NCBI GenBank assembly: GCA_938743325.2
Contig: OW568862.1
Coordinates: forward strand, 62,001 to 126,000
Direction of reading: 5' to 3'
Origin: Pycnococcus provasolii
Taxonomy: Eukaryota; Chlorophyta; Pseudoscourfieldiophyceae; Pseudoscourfieldiales; Pycnococcaceae
DNA: 64,000 nt
Shown here: piece by piece, positions 1 to 8,075 of the stretch
How the letters are laid out: the number at the start of each line of letters is the position of its first letter
Numbering within the stretch: position 1 is the first letter of the stretch
The notes under the pieces: generated by a model
Told to the model about the DNA's origin: nothing
The model's database searches: none
What the model saw: only the letters and a program-made list of their open reading frames with translations
Translations under genes and position numbers: made by a program

Positions 1-3000
1 CGCGCACTTTCAGAATCTGGTAGCGACGCAGGCATCGCTTTGCCAATCTCACATGCACCGCGGTTTTTTGTGCATCCGTCATCATTGCGTCAATAGCTTG
101 GCGACTGATTGCGTGCGCAAATGTAAACTTCTCTACGAGAACATCGTCATCGCCCGCCCCGTGCATAAACTCATCACCGGATGCCCTCCTGTCCGATACC
201 ATGGAAATAATTCCCATGGATCCTGAGGTTCTTGCATTGATTGGCACAATGAATCCGCGCTCCACGAGCTGCTCTAAAGCCGCCTGACACTCCTTCAAGC
301 TTTCTGCGGAGTCGGCAGACATCACCTCCGCAACGTCGGCGGCAGAAAATTGTCGTGGAAAGCATGCTGCCGTTTTTGCTACATCCATCACCTCTACGGG
401 TAGATGGTTGATGCGGCTGAGCATGGCAGCTTCCACGGACTCGGGGAGTAGGCTCGCCTGCGCACCGTCGAGCTCCGTCTTGGAGAGCGTCCAGTACAAT
501 AGCTTGCGATCGGCAATGAGAGAGTGACTGTTCTCGGAGGCTGACACATCGGCAAGGATATCTCTCGACATCGTCGAGACATTTGTGCTGGCATGTACCA
601 GTCCCTCTTCAAGCATCCACTTCACGGCAGTCTCAATGAATAGCGGAACACCTCCAGTATGGCCCAAGACAAAGTCAAGCAAGCTAGGTGCCACCTCCCC
701 TCCGAGAATGTGCTTAAGTAGCGTGTGCACGTCATCTGGCACAAGCACGCCGAGCTCCATCGTTTCCACTCGCTCTTGCGCCTTCAGACGCCCGCAGCAT
801 GCACTGTGCCAATTCCACCCAAGTCCGTCAGCAACGAGTGACGATGCCATGGCAATGCAGACGCGCTCGCACTTTTGATGGATCGTCTGGAGGCACAGCC
901 ACTCAGAGCTCGTCAACCACTGCGCATCGTCGATGCAAAGCACCAACGGAGCTTGGCTGCTGAGCAAGGTGCAGAGAGCGCTGATTAAGAGCTCCGCACT
1001 GCCCGGTGCGTTCGCCCTCCGAAGAAGCTCGTCAGTGCCTTCATTCTCCTCTTGAATCGCTGACAGCTTGGAAAGATGTTGCTGTGAATGCGTTTCCGTT
1101 GCTACTTGATGAATGCTTAGATTTCGTGCTAGCGCTTTCACAGCCTGCTCGTCAATTTGCAGAGCCGCGATCGCCTCGTGCATCGCGACATTGTCGAGCG
1201 TTGATCTAAGTCCTGTGAGTTGCAGGATGATCGATCGGACGATGGGGAATGTGGAGTTGGGAAGGACGCTATGTGCAGCGATGTGAAACACTCGCACACC
1301 CATTCGACGTGCCACCGCATCAACATGTGACATAGCCATCGTCTTGCCCATACCGGATGGTGCCTCGATCAGGGCAGTCTTCGCTATGGGCAGTGCTTCC
1401 GCTTCTGCTTTCACACGTTCTCCGCACACGCCTTCAACGATTGATGTGAGACGCTCCTGCAATGCAACGCGCAGGGGCAAGACGTCATCCTTCCTGCTTC
1501 TGCTTTTCATGAGGATCGCGGCTCGTCGTACTGGGACATAAATTTTCATGGGTATCTCGATACCTTTGAAGTTCATCTCAAGCTCGTCTCCGTAATCGAC
1601 ATCCCTCCTCGTCTCCTCGTGAACCTCCGGGGAACACAAAGCCGCCACACCGTCGGCTTTCTGCATGAGCCTTGCAGCGAGCGTAACAGATCCCGCGCCG
1701 AGCATCACGAGTTCGCGTCGCACGCTTGGTCCGCAGATTCCAAAGAAGGCTGTTCCTGTCGCGACACCGATACTTGCCGGTGGCAAGTTGTCTTTGCGCA
1801 AGGCGTCCTGCATGGCGATTGCGCACAGGACAGCACGCGTGCACGTGATTCTCTGCGTTGCCACGCTGGTCAGGCCAAACACAACTTTGAAGACGAATCC
1901 TTTATCGTCGAACAGAACTTGGTTGATTGTTCCTTCGTGCCGCGCGACGGCATTGCTGATGTGTATATACGTGCGCTGGAGCATATCCACGTCGAGATGG
2001 CCTTCGCGTGCGTGCTGGCTTAGGGTGGGAAGGCGTGCAAATATGCTCGCGATGGTTCGCAGCTCGCTGACAAAGTCAATGCTGCTTGAGGAGTGCTCGT
2101 TTTGCTGAATTGCCTTGAGACGGTCGCGTATCGGACGCTGCAAGAATGCAAGGTGCAGAGAGTCGAGAGCAGGAGAAGGTGTGTCTCGAGGCGAGGTGTC
2201 GTCCGTCGGTGCAGGTGGCGCAGCAGCATCGGGAGATGATGATGGTTCCGCAGGTGCCATAGCTAGCGCATCCGCGACGGTGATTGTGCGCCCACCCTCC
2301 ACCTTCGCCTCACCCTTATTGGCTTCCTCAGATAACTTACCAGCTGCGTCCACGGCTGGCCCGTACGTGACGAACGAACAGTTTCCATTTTCCTGTCTGG
2401 CGTCGAGTGCGACCATCATCACGTCGCCTACCGCGACACCTGCGTGCAGCTGAAAGCGCTCCGACTCAGCGTTACGGTGTGAGACGCGTTCCAGTGCACG
2501 CAGCATGGCTGTGGCAGCTTCCACCGCGACGTGCTTATCTTTCTCTGGCCAGAGCGCGATGACGGCATCCCCCGCAAACTCGACCAAGTCGCCGCCCGCG
2601 GCGTACACGCACTCGACAAGCGACGACAGCGAGGCGTCAAGTTGCGCAGCAAACGCGTCGCATCCCGCGCGTCCCTTCACAGCAAGTTTTCGCTCTGCGG
2701 ATGTGAAGCCGGAGATGTCCGCGACGAGACAAGTGTGTGGTTGCGTCTTGCTGGGCCAAGCCTCCGAGCGCTCGCGTGAGGTTGATGCGATCGGCCTTGA
2801 GACTTGTTGCAGGTACGTGACGTGCGCCCTGGAGAAGTACGCGTCGCCCGATCTCGAGTGCGTGATGGCGGCGTCGTAGCCGTTCGTGTTTTCGAATAAG
2901 CCGCTAAACGACGGCTCATCGCTATAGGTATGTTGTTGTTTTCCCAAAGACAAGGAGCCGTTCCCGCTTTCTTTCCCTAAAACTCTCCCCGAGTAAATTT

Positions 3001-3097
3001 CTTCCTCTTCTTCAGGAGCCGCCAAAGGCACCGGTTGCACGAGGCCTGTGCTATTTTGCTCACCTCCTGGAGAGGAGGCAGGGTCATAAGGAGTCAT
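1..3097 (-). CDS. Soluble adenylyl/guanylyl cyclase-like protein (ADCY10 type), 3' end outside window
   Basis: One frame stays open from an ATG at 3097 to the left edge, about 1,032 residues, with an in-frame stop just upstream of that ATG. The order is that of soluble adenylyl cyclase: two class III cyclase domains followed by a P-loop ATPase region. Domain 1 shows VADISGFT (about residue 125) and FAGDAVIALW, which supply both metal-binding Asp residues. Domain 2 has the family-typical DDKG segment and VTLAARLM. A Walker A motif, EAPSGMGKT, lies near residue 580, followed by a Walker B-like LVLCIDDAQW. The enzyme should make a cyclic nucleotide from a nucleoside triphosphate in the cytosol or cilium. 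The purine-selecting Lys of human ADCY10 (four residues before the second Asp) is Glu here, as in guanylyl cyclases, so the substrate is uncertain. I translated the frame by hand at both ends and at several landmarks; small introns of a length divisible by three cannot be excluded. Confidence 0.85.
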   Translation of the reverse strand, partial: MTPYDPASSPGGEQNSTGLVQPVPLAAPEEEEEIYSGRVLGKESGNGSLSLGKQQHTYSDEPSFSGLFENTNGYDAAITHSRSGDAYFSRAHVTYLQQVSRPIASTSRERSEAWPSKTQPHTCLVADISGFTSAERKLAVKGRAGCDAFAAQLDASLSSLVECVYAAGGDLVEFAGDAVIALWPEKDKHVAVEAATAMLRALERVSHRNAESERFQLHAGVAVGDVMMVALDARQENGNCSFVTYGPAVDAAGKLSEEANKGEAKVEGGRTITVADALAMAPAEPSSSPDAAAPPAPTDDTSPRDTPSPALDSLHLAFLQRPIRDRLKAIQQNEHSSSSIDFVSELRTIASIFARLPTLSQHAREGHLDVDMLQRTYIHISNAVARHEGTINQVLFDDKGFVFKVVFGLTSVATQRITCTRAVLCAIAMQDALRKDNLPPASIGVATGTAFFGICGPSVRRELVMLGAGSVTLAARLMQKADGVAALCSPEVHEETRRDVDYGDELEMNFKGIEIPMKIYVPVRRAAILMKSRSRKDDVLPLRVALQERLTSIVEGVCGERVKAEAEALPIAKTALIEAPSGMGKTMAMSHVDAVARRMGVRVFHIAAHSVLPNSTFPIVRSIILQLTGLRSTLDNVAMHEAIAALQIDEQAVKALARNLSIHQVATETHSQQHLSKLSAIQEENEGTDELLRRANAPGSAELLISALCTLLSSQAPLVLCIDDAQWLTSSEWLCLQTIHQKCERVCIAMASSLVADGLGWNWHSACCGRLKAQERVETMELGVLVPDDVHTLLKHILGGEVAPSLLDFVLGHTGGVPLFIETAVKWMLEEGLVHASTNVSTMSRDILADVSASENSHSLIADRKLLYWTLSKTELDGAQASLLPESVEAAMLSRINHLPVEVMDVAKTAACFPRQFSAADVAEVMSADSAESLKECQAALEQLVERGFIVPINARTSGSMGIISMVSDRRASGDEFMHGAGDDDVLVEKFTFAHAISRQAIDAMMTDAQKTAVHVRLAKRCLRRYQILKVR

Positions 3098-3723
3098 GAG
3101 CACCGGTGACACAAACCGCTACAACCGGTGACACAAAGGCACTAGCACAGGACGCAGGACGCCGGGACACCGTTGACATGCATGCTGTACGCCGTTGGAC
3201 AATCTTAAGCCGTTCGAGTCGAGTCTCTGCTCTGATGGCGACACGGCAACACGTGTATTTGACCGGAGGGGACCCCCGGCCGCCTCCCGGGATGCCGGGG
3301 GAGAGGGAGGGAGGGGGAGACCACTCGACATGCTCCCCCTCCTCTCCTCTCCTCTCCTTCTCCTTCTTCTTCTTCTTCTTCTTCGCTGCGGGATAGGTCT
3401 GCTGGATGTCGCCGATCGCCGATCGCCATGCGCCAGGTCCAGGTGGTATTAGGCAGAATTAGCCAAGCATGCCCTAGGGCGATGGGCTACCTCTACCCAC
3501 GCTCGCCAATCAGGTATGCACTTAGCCTTTTTGCATGATGTCACGATAGTGTAGGTATGCACCGATGTCTCCCTCCTCTGTTATGTTCTTGCCTTAGGTT
3601 CCGTGGTCGAGAGCCGGGCAGCCCCTGGGGGTGCCAGGAAGGAGTTGGCACGCGCCGCTCGCTCCAAGGTGGCCGTCCAGGTGGCAGATCCTTCACCACT
3701 CTCATCCACTCATCACGCCGAGC
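3098..3723. other. Divergent intergenic region with CT-rich microsatellite
   Basis: This is the shared upstream region of the cyclase gene (-) and the F-box/ankyrin gene (+). It contains a CT-rich tract at about 3338-3386 that ends in a run of TTC triplets. I see no convincing TATA box or RNA gene. Confidence 0.5.
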
Positions 3724-4452
3724 ATGGACGACTTAACGTCGAACGATGAACATCACCGCAGTACGTCCCTCATGTCGCTCCCGCCCGATATATTAGATAA
3801 TATATTCGAGAAGGTTGTGGCAGGGCGCGGTGGCTCTAAAACTTTGAAAAGCCTTAAGAACTTATCGCACGTTTGTCGCGCGACGCGGCGACACACAGAG
3901 AAGTTTGCGCAATTTCAGCTTGAGAGAATGGCGCTTGTCTTTTGGATTCTGGTATTTTATGATTCTGATTCTGATTCTGATTCTGATTCTGATTCTGGTT
4001 TTGCCTTAAGAAAATCTTCACCGACAGAAATAATAGAGCGCTATCTTAACAAATATATTGATGGAGGCGGGGACGTCGACGCACCAGTCGAAAAGGGCCG
4101 CACCTTACTCCACATTGCAGCTACGATGTCAAGCAACACCTACGATAGCTGCAAGGTCCTGATCGAAAAAAACGCGAACGTCAACAAGCAAGACAAGTAC
4201 GGCGACACACCCTTGCACCTTGCAGCTTGGAATGGTTACCACAACATATGCAAGCTCCTGGTCGAAAACAGAGCTGACACGTCTATCCGGGATAACCAAG
4301 GCAAAACCGCGAGAGACGTATGCCTCGCAGAAAAATACCGTCGGTGCTACATTTTGCTTGGTGGCGATGCTTCGGAACTCGACTCCGAGTCCGAGTCAGA
4401 TGAAAGTGAGGTCTCGGGTTCGCACTCGAGCTGGGACTCGGATGAATCTTAA
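3724..4452 (+). CDS. F-box and ankyrin-repeat protein
   Basis: A protein of 242 residues. The ATG at 3724 (MDDLTSNDE) is preferred over the first in-frame start 31 codons upstream because the extra N-terminus is unremarkable. Residues 17-60 look like an F-box (LPPDILDNIFEKV followed by LKNLSHVCRATRRH), which binds Skp1 in SCF ubiquitin ligases. Residues about 120-210 hold two or three ankyrin repeats, with TLLHIAA, TPLHLAAWNGY and KTARDV landmarks, which would bind the target. Between them is a Ser-Asp run coded by a hexanucleotide repeat, and the C-terminus is again rich in Ser, Asp and Glu. The target protein is unknown. It could also be a plain ankyrin scaffold if the F-box is not functional. 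Confidence 0.75.
   Translation: MDDLTSNDEHHRSTSLMSLPPDILDNIFEKVVAGRGGSKTLKSLKNLSHVCRATRRHTEKFAQFQLERMALVFWILVFYDSDSDSDSDSDSGFALRKSSPTEIIERYLNKYIDGGGDVDAPVEKGRTLLHIAATMSSNTYDSCKVLIEKNANVNKQDKYGDTPLHLAAWNGYHNICKLLVENRADTSIRDNQGKTARDVCLAEKYRRCYILLGGDASELDSESESDESEVSGSHSSWDSDES
3961..3996 (+). repeat. (GATTCT)6 coding microsatellite
   Basis: Six perfect copies of GATTCT encode alternating Asp and Ser inside the F-box/ankyrin protein. Length changes here would stay in frame. Confidence 0.9.
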
Positions 4453-4609
4453 GCACCTCTATCTAAATTATTCGTAAACCCAGCTCACGTTGAGGTGAAA
4501 CCTTAAGTCACCGGGATCCCGCCCAATTTATTTTTATTTTTTAACAAACTTGCTTTTCAAAAACTTTACCAAACATCAAGACACCTTGTTGTCGCCCTCC
4601 TTCCTGGGT

Positions 4610-6076
4610 TCACGCAGCTTCGGCGGCACGCGCAACCAGCAGCCTCGGTGGGGGGCGACACCAGCACGCCGTGCCGACGTGCACCTCGAATGCGCCGCAC
4701 GCGCCCTCAACCAGACCGCACTCAGACGTGCGACGACGCACCTCCATCGCGATGTGCCCCAGCTGATGCGCGCTCCCATACGCCGCAACCATGTACTGAC
4801 CGCTCACGCGACGTGTGTACGCAAACACGCCGTCGCTGTCGAGCGCAGGAGGCACGTGCATATACTGCAGGTGAGGAAGGAAAAACGCGGGAAAAAATGG
4901 ACGCCCAGTAGAGCTGCCGAACGCCGGCATTGCATTCCCCGCGGGGAACGTCGCAGGTTCACGACTCCAGTAGCTAGCTGCTAGATAAGACCCATGCACG
5001 ACGTCGTCGCGAGTTGGTACGTCGGACGCTGACCCGTCAGGCCTCAGGGCACGTCGCACGTCGCTAGCTTCGATGCTGTCGATGTTCACGCCGGCACGAC
5101 CATAAAGCCGGTATGCGCCTTTCCCAAACCAGTGGGACGAATCTGCATCAGGGTGAGATATGCGCGAATCGTACGCGATACGAAACCAGCGCACGTTCTC
5201 AGGCGACAGCATGGACATCAGCACGTCGAAGGACTTCCCCCCGCTCGACTCACGCAGCAATCGCATGCCGTCCTCAGACAAACGCAGCCACAGCGTACAG
5301 CCGTTGTCACCACCGTGCTCGGCTTGTGCCTTGACGAGCTCCGCGCGCTCGCGCAACCACACAGGCCACGCCTTGTCGAACGATATGAACTCTGGTGTGC
5401 AGCCTGGACGTGACTTTGGCAAGTTCTCACAAAACCGAGCACTGTCCCACCACACGGAGTTTGATGCCACGGTGGCGACCTCGTTGGAGCTTGCAGACAG
5501 CGACGCGTACGCACGAGACCAGGCGTCCCACAGCAGGAACACCGACCACGCGTCGCCCACCAAGTGAGACACCTGCACACTCACCACGTAGCAACGACGT
5601 GCCTTCGTCACGCGCACGCGCGTCACAGGCTCACACACGTGCGCCTCGATGCCAATGCGCCCCTCGTCCGACAGCTCGCTCACGGCGTGCGCGCGCTCCC
5701 GCGCGTTCTCCAGCACCCAACGGCACACGCGTGAAGAGCACCCGTCGTCGTCGACGTCGCCTTGGTCGAGAATCTGAGCGAGCTCGCGGTCCGCGAGGTC
5801 GTCTGAGCTTTGCACTGTGAACGGCACACCCGCGCCGTCGTGGTCGACTTCGACTTGCATCGTATTTTGGTGCGTGCGCACGATAACGCCAGCCGCGATG
5901 GGCACGTCCGCGAGCGCTTCTTCTAGCGCGTGCTTGAGCATCGCTTCGTCCGCTTCGCCTTGGTAGACCGCCGCGACGTACGTTTCGAACGGAAACGTGA
6001 GGTCATCTTGCGGTTCAGGTTCGTACTTTTTCGCGTCGCGTGTCGCGCGCTTGACAATCGTCGTCGTGCGACCCAT
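4610..6076 (-). CDS. BAHD-like acyltransferase
   Basis: A protein of 488 residues starting at the ATG at 6076. It shows the catalytic HxxxD motif as HLVGD near residue 173, set in a hydrophobic strand (VVSVQVSHLVGDAWSVF) as in the BAHD/transferase family. Near residue 387 AFGSSTGRP takes the place of the structural DFGWG motif. Known members move an acyl group from acyl-CoA to an alcohol or amine in the cytosol. The length is slightly above the usual 430-460. The acceptor cannot be read from the sequence, and the weak DFGWG equivalent leaves a condensation-domain-like relative possible. The gene is convergent with the F-box/ankyrin gene, 157 bp away, with nothing visible between them. Confidence 0.7.
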   Translation of the reverse strand: MGRTTTIVKRATRDAKKYEPEPQDDLTFPFETYVAAVYQGEADEAMLKHALEEALADVPIAAGVIVRTHQNTMQVEVDHDGAGVPFTVQSSDDLADRELAQILDQGDVDDDGCSSRVCRWVLENARERAHAVSELSDEGRIGIEAHVCEPVTRVRVTKARRCYVVSVQVSHLVGDAWSVFLLWDAWSRAYASLSASSNEVATVASNSVWWDSARFCENLPKSRPGCTPEFISFDKAWPVWLRERAELVKAQAEHGGDNGCTLWLRLSEDGMRLLRESSGGKSFDVLMSMLSPENVRWFRIAYDSRISHPDADSSHWFGKGAYRLYGRAGVNIDSIEASDVRRALRPDGSASDVPTRDDVVHGSYLAASYWSREPATFPAGNAMPAFGSSTGRPFFPAFFLPHLQYMHVPPALDSDGVFAYTRRVSGQYMVAAYGSAHQLGHIAMEVRRRTSECGLVEGACGAFEVHVGTACWCRPPPRLLVARAAEAA

Positions 6077-6846
6077 CTCGAGAGAATCCGTGTCAGTGCG
6101 TGCGTTATGGACAAACGAGTTGTGAACGAAAGTGCGCGTAATGACAATGACGGAATGAGACGTAGTGAGCGTGAGAAACAGGATCTAATAGCTCCATATT
6201 CAAACTTCAAACTTCAAACTTCAAGCCCAGAAGAAGAAGAAGAAGAAGAAGAAGGCAAGACTGAGACTCTCATCAGAAGGAGAGAGCGCGAAAACCAAAA
6301 CGACGCAACAGAGCTTAACACCTTCGAAGCACTGTGCAGTAGCACGAAGGAGCAGGAGGTACACGAAGTCAGGTTAACCTTCACACAGTGGTACTAAGGA
6401 GCACAGACGTGTGCGAGGCCACGCACCGCGAGGACGGTGTCGTGCGGGGTGGGGTGGGACATAGGCGCCATGGCTGATATTTAAATTGAGGTAGGGAGGA
6501 GACGAACCGGCGGCCGGGGTTGGGGAGAGGAGAGAGCGGGCCTTTTTGTTTGTACCAGCCTGCACAACGTCTCTGCAAGGAGGACATCGGACGGCTCAGC
6601 GCTGATTCATGAGCAGAGTCCACGATCTCCCTTGCAAGGTGTGGCAAGTTCGCTCGTTGACCACCTTAATCAACCTACAAAAACACCGGCCCATGAGCTC
6701 CCTTGCAAGGCGTTGTTGCAAGGTGCGAGCGAGCTTTTCGGCCGGCCTATCCTACTACATAGGTGGGCGCGTGGCCAAAAAGCGCCTCCGGGAACCTTCG
6801 CCTCCTCTGCTCGGCTCGCACTTTGTCACCCGTCGTCGTCTCCGAC
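6077..6846. other. Divergent intergenic region, BAHD-like and RCC1-like genes
   Basis: This 770-bp region lies between two divergently transcribed genes. A GAA run lies at about 6228-6254. The sequence TTGCAAGG recurs at 6631-6720 in variations with 'gctcccttgcaaggcg'. No promoter motif is clear. Confidence 0.4.
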
Positions 6847-7818
6847 ATGGATCCCAACATGGATGCCTCGGCGCTGCGAGACAAAGCAATCGCCGTCTGG
6901 CGCGACTGGCTTGTCGTCGTGCACAAACCACGACGACTCGCAATCATCGAGCAGCTTCGCATAACCACGTCGCGAGCCAACGTGAACCTTGCAGCGGGTG
7001 AAGAGCACTCGCTGGCACTTCGACCCGACGGAAGCGTCGCGTGCTGGGGAAACGACTACTATGGCCAAGCGCCTCCCGACGGCGTTCCGGGCGAATTCGT
7101 CGCGGTCGCTGCTGGTGATCGCCACTCGCTGGCACTTCGACCCGACGGGAGCGTCGCGTGCTGGGGAGACAACGACGACGGCCAGGCGCCTCCCGACGGC
7201 GTACCAGGCGACTTCGTCGCGATCGCAGCGGGTGAGGATCACTCGCTCGCGCTCCGACGCGACGGCAATATTGCGTGCTGGGGAGACAACGACGACGGCC
7301 AGGCGCCTCCCGCTGGCGTTCCGGGCAACTTCATTGCAATCGCCGCGGGTGGTGATCACTCTTTGGCGCTTCTACGCGACGGCAGGATCGCGTGCTGGGG
7401 AGACAACGACGATGGCCAGGCGCCTCCCGCTGGCGTTCCGGGCAACTTCGTCGCGATCGCAGCGGGTTTTCATCACTCGCTCGCACTTCGACGCAACGGC
7501 ATTATCGCGTGCTGGGGACGCAACGCCCACGGCCAGGCGCCTCCCGACGGCATGCCTGGCGACTTCGTCGCGATCGCAGCGGGTGAGGATCACTCGCTCG
7601 CGCTCCGACGCGACGGCAATATTGCGTGCTGGGGAGACAACGACGACGGCCAGGCGCCTCCCGCTGGCGTTCCGGGCAACTTCATTGCAATCGCCGCGGG
7701 TGGTGATCACTCTTTGGCGCTTCTACGCGACGGCAGGATCGCGTGCTGGGGAGACAACGACGATGGCCGTCCTCTCAGCGCCAACTTTCCTTTCATGACT
7801 GATTTTCATATATTGTAA
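6847..7818 (+). CDS. RCC1-type repeat protein (beta-propeller)
   Basis: A protein of 323 residues. The ATG at 6847 (MDPNMDAS) is chosen; an in-frame start exists 28 codons upstream. After a short helical N-terminus (about 45 residues) come eight repeats of about 39 residues, each with AAGxxHSLALRxDGxxACWG and then a GQAPPxGVPG loop. This is the RCC1/BLIP-II repeat pattern, which folds as a seven- to eight-bladed propeller and serves as a protein-binding platform. The last repeat breaks off after ACWGDNDDG and is replaced by an unrelated tail of 14 residues, so the propeller may be incomplete. No second domain gives the partner. A Ran exchange factor role is unlikely without the conserved RCC1 loops. 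Confidence 0.8.
   Translation: MDPNMDASALRDKAIAVWRDWLVVVHKPRRLAIIEQLRITTSRANVNLAAGEEHSLALRPDGSVACWGNDYYGQAPPDGVPGEFVAVAAGDRHSLALRPDGSVACWGDNDDGQAPPDGVPGDFVAIAAGEDHSLALRRDGNIACWGDNDDGQAPPAGVPGNFIAIAAGGDHSLALLRDGRIACWGDNDDGQAPPAGVPGNFVAIAAGFHHSLALRRNGIIACWGRNAHGQAPPDGMPGDFVAIAAGEDHSLALRRDGNIACWGDNDDGQAPPAGVPGNFIAIAAGGDHSLALLRDGRIACWGDNDDGRPLSANFPFMTDFHIL
7207..7768 (+). repeat. 211-bp identical duplication inside the RCC1-like gene (offset 351 bp)
   Basis: Bases 7207-7417 recur without visible change at 7558-7768, covering about two RCC1 blades. The identity includes synonymous sites, which points to recent duplication or gene conversion. Confidence 0.85.
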
Positions 7819-7965
7819 TTTGCTTCCTATATTTTATAAAAAATTAAAAGTATTTCGACGGCACGCGCGTCGCGTGCGCACATACCGCATGGGAATGATT
7901 CTCAAAAAAAGGATGGACACGACGGGAATTATAAACCCAGAAAAGTACATGCGCCAGGCACAAAA

Positions 7966-8075
7966 ATGCGCTGCTGCTGAATGGCGCTGCTCATGGGCTA
8001 AATGACGAATTGTGTGAATGGACAACCAGTTGGACAGAGTAAAGTACACTCCATTACTGAATGAGCAAAATCTTA
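7966..8075 (-). repeat. Dispersed 3'-end element, copy A (PTEN)
   Basis: Read on the minus strand the copy starts with TAAGAT, whose TAA is the PTEN stop codon. It continues with GCTCATT, AGTAATG, TGTACTTTACT and GTCCAAC blocks shared with copies near 13.9 and 21.7 kb, and ends in GCGCCATTCAGCAGC-like sequence. Confidence 0.75.

Noticed and set aside
585-2879. Several plus-strand frames of 60-150 codons opposite the cyclase gene
   Set aside because: The minus-strand frame is continuous and carries all cyclase and P-loop motifs; the plus frames have none.
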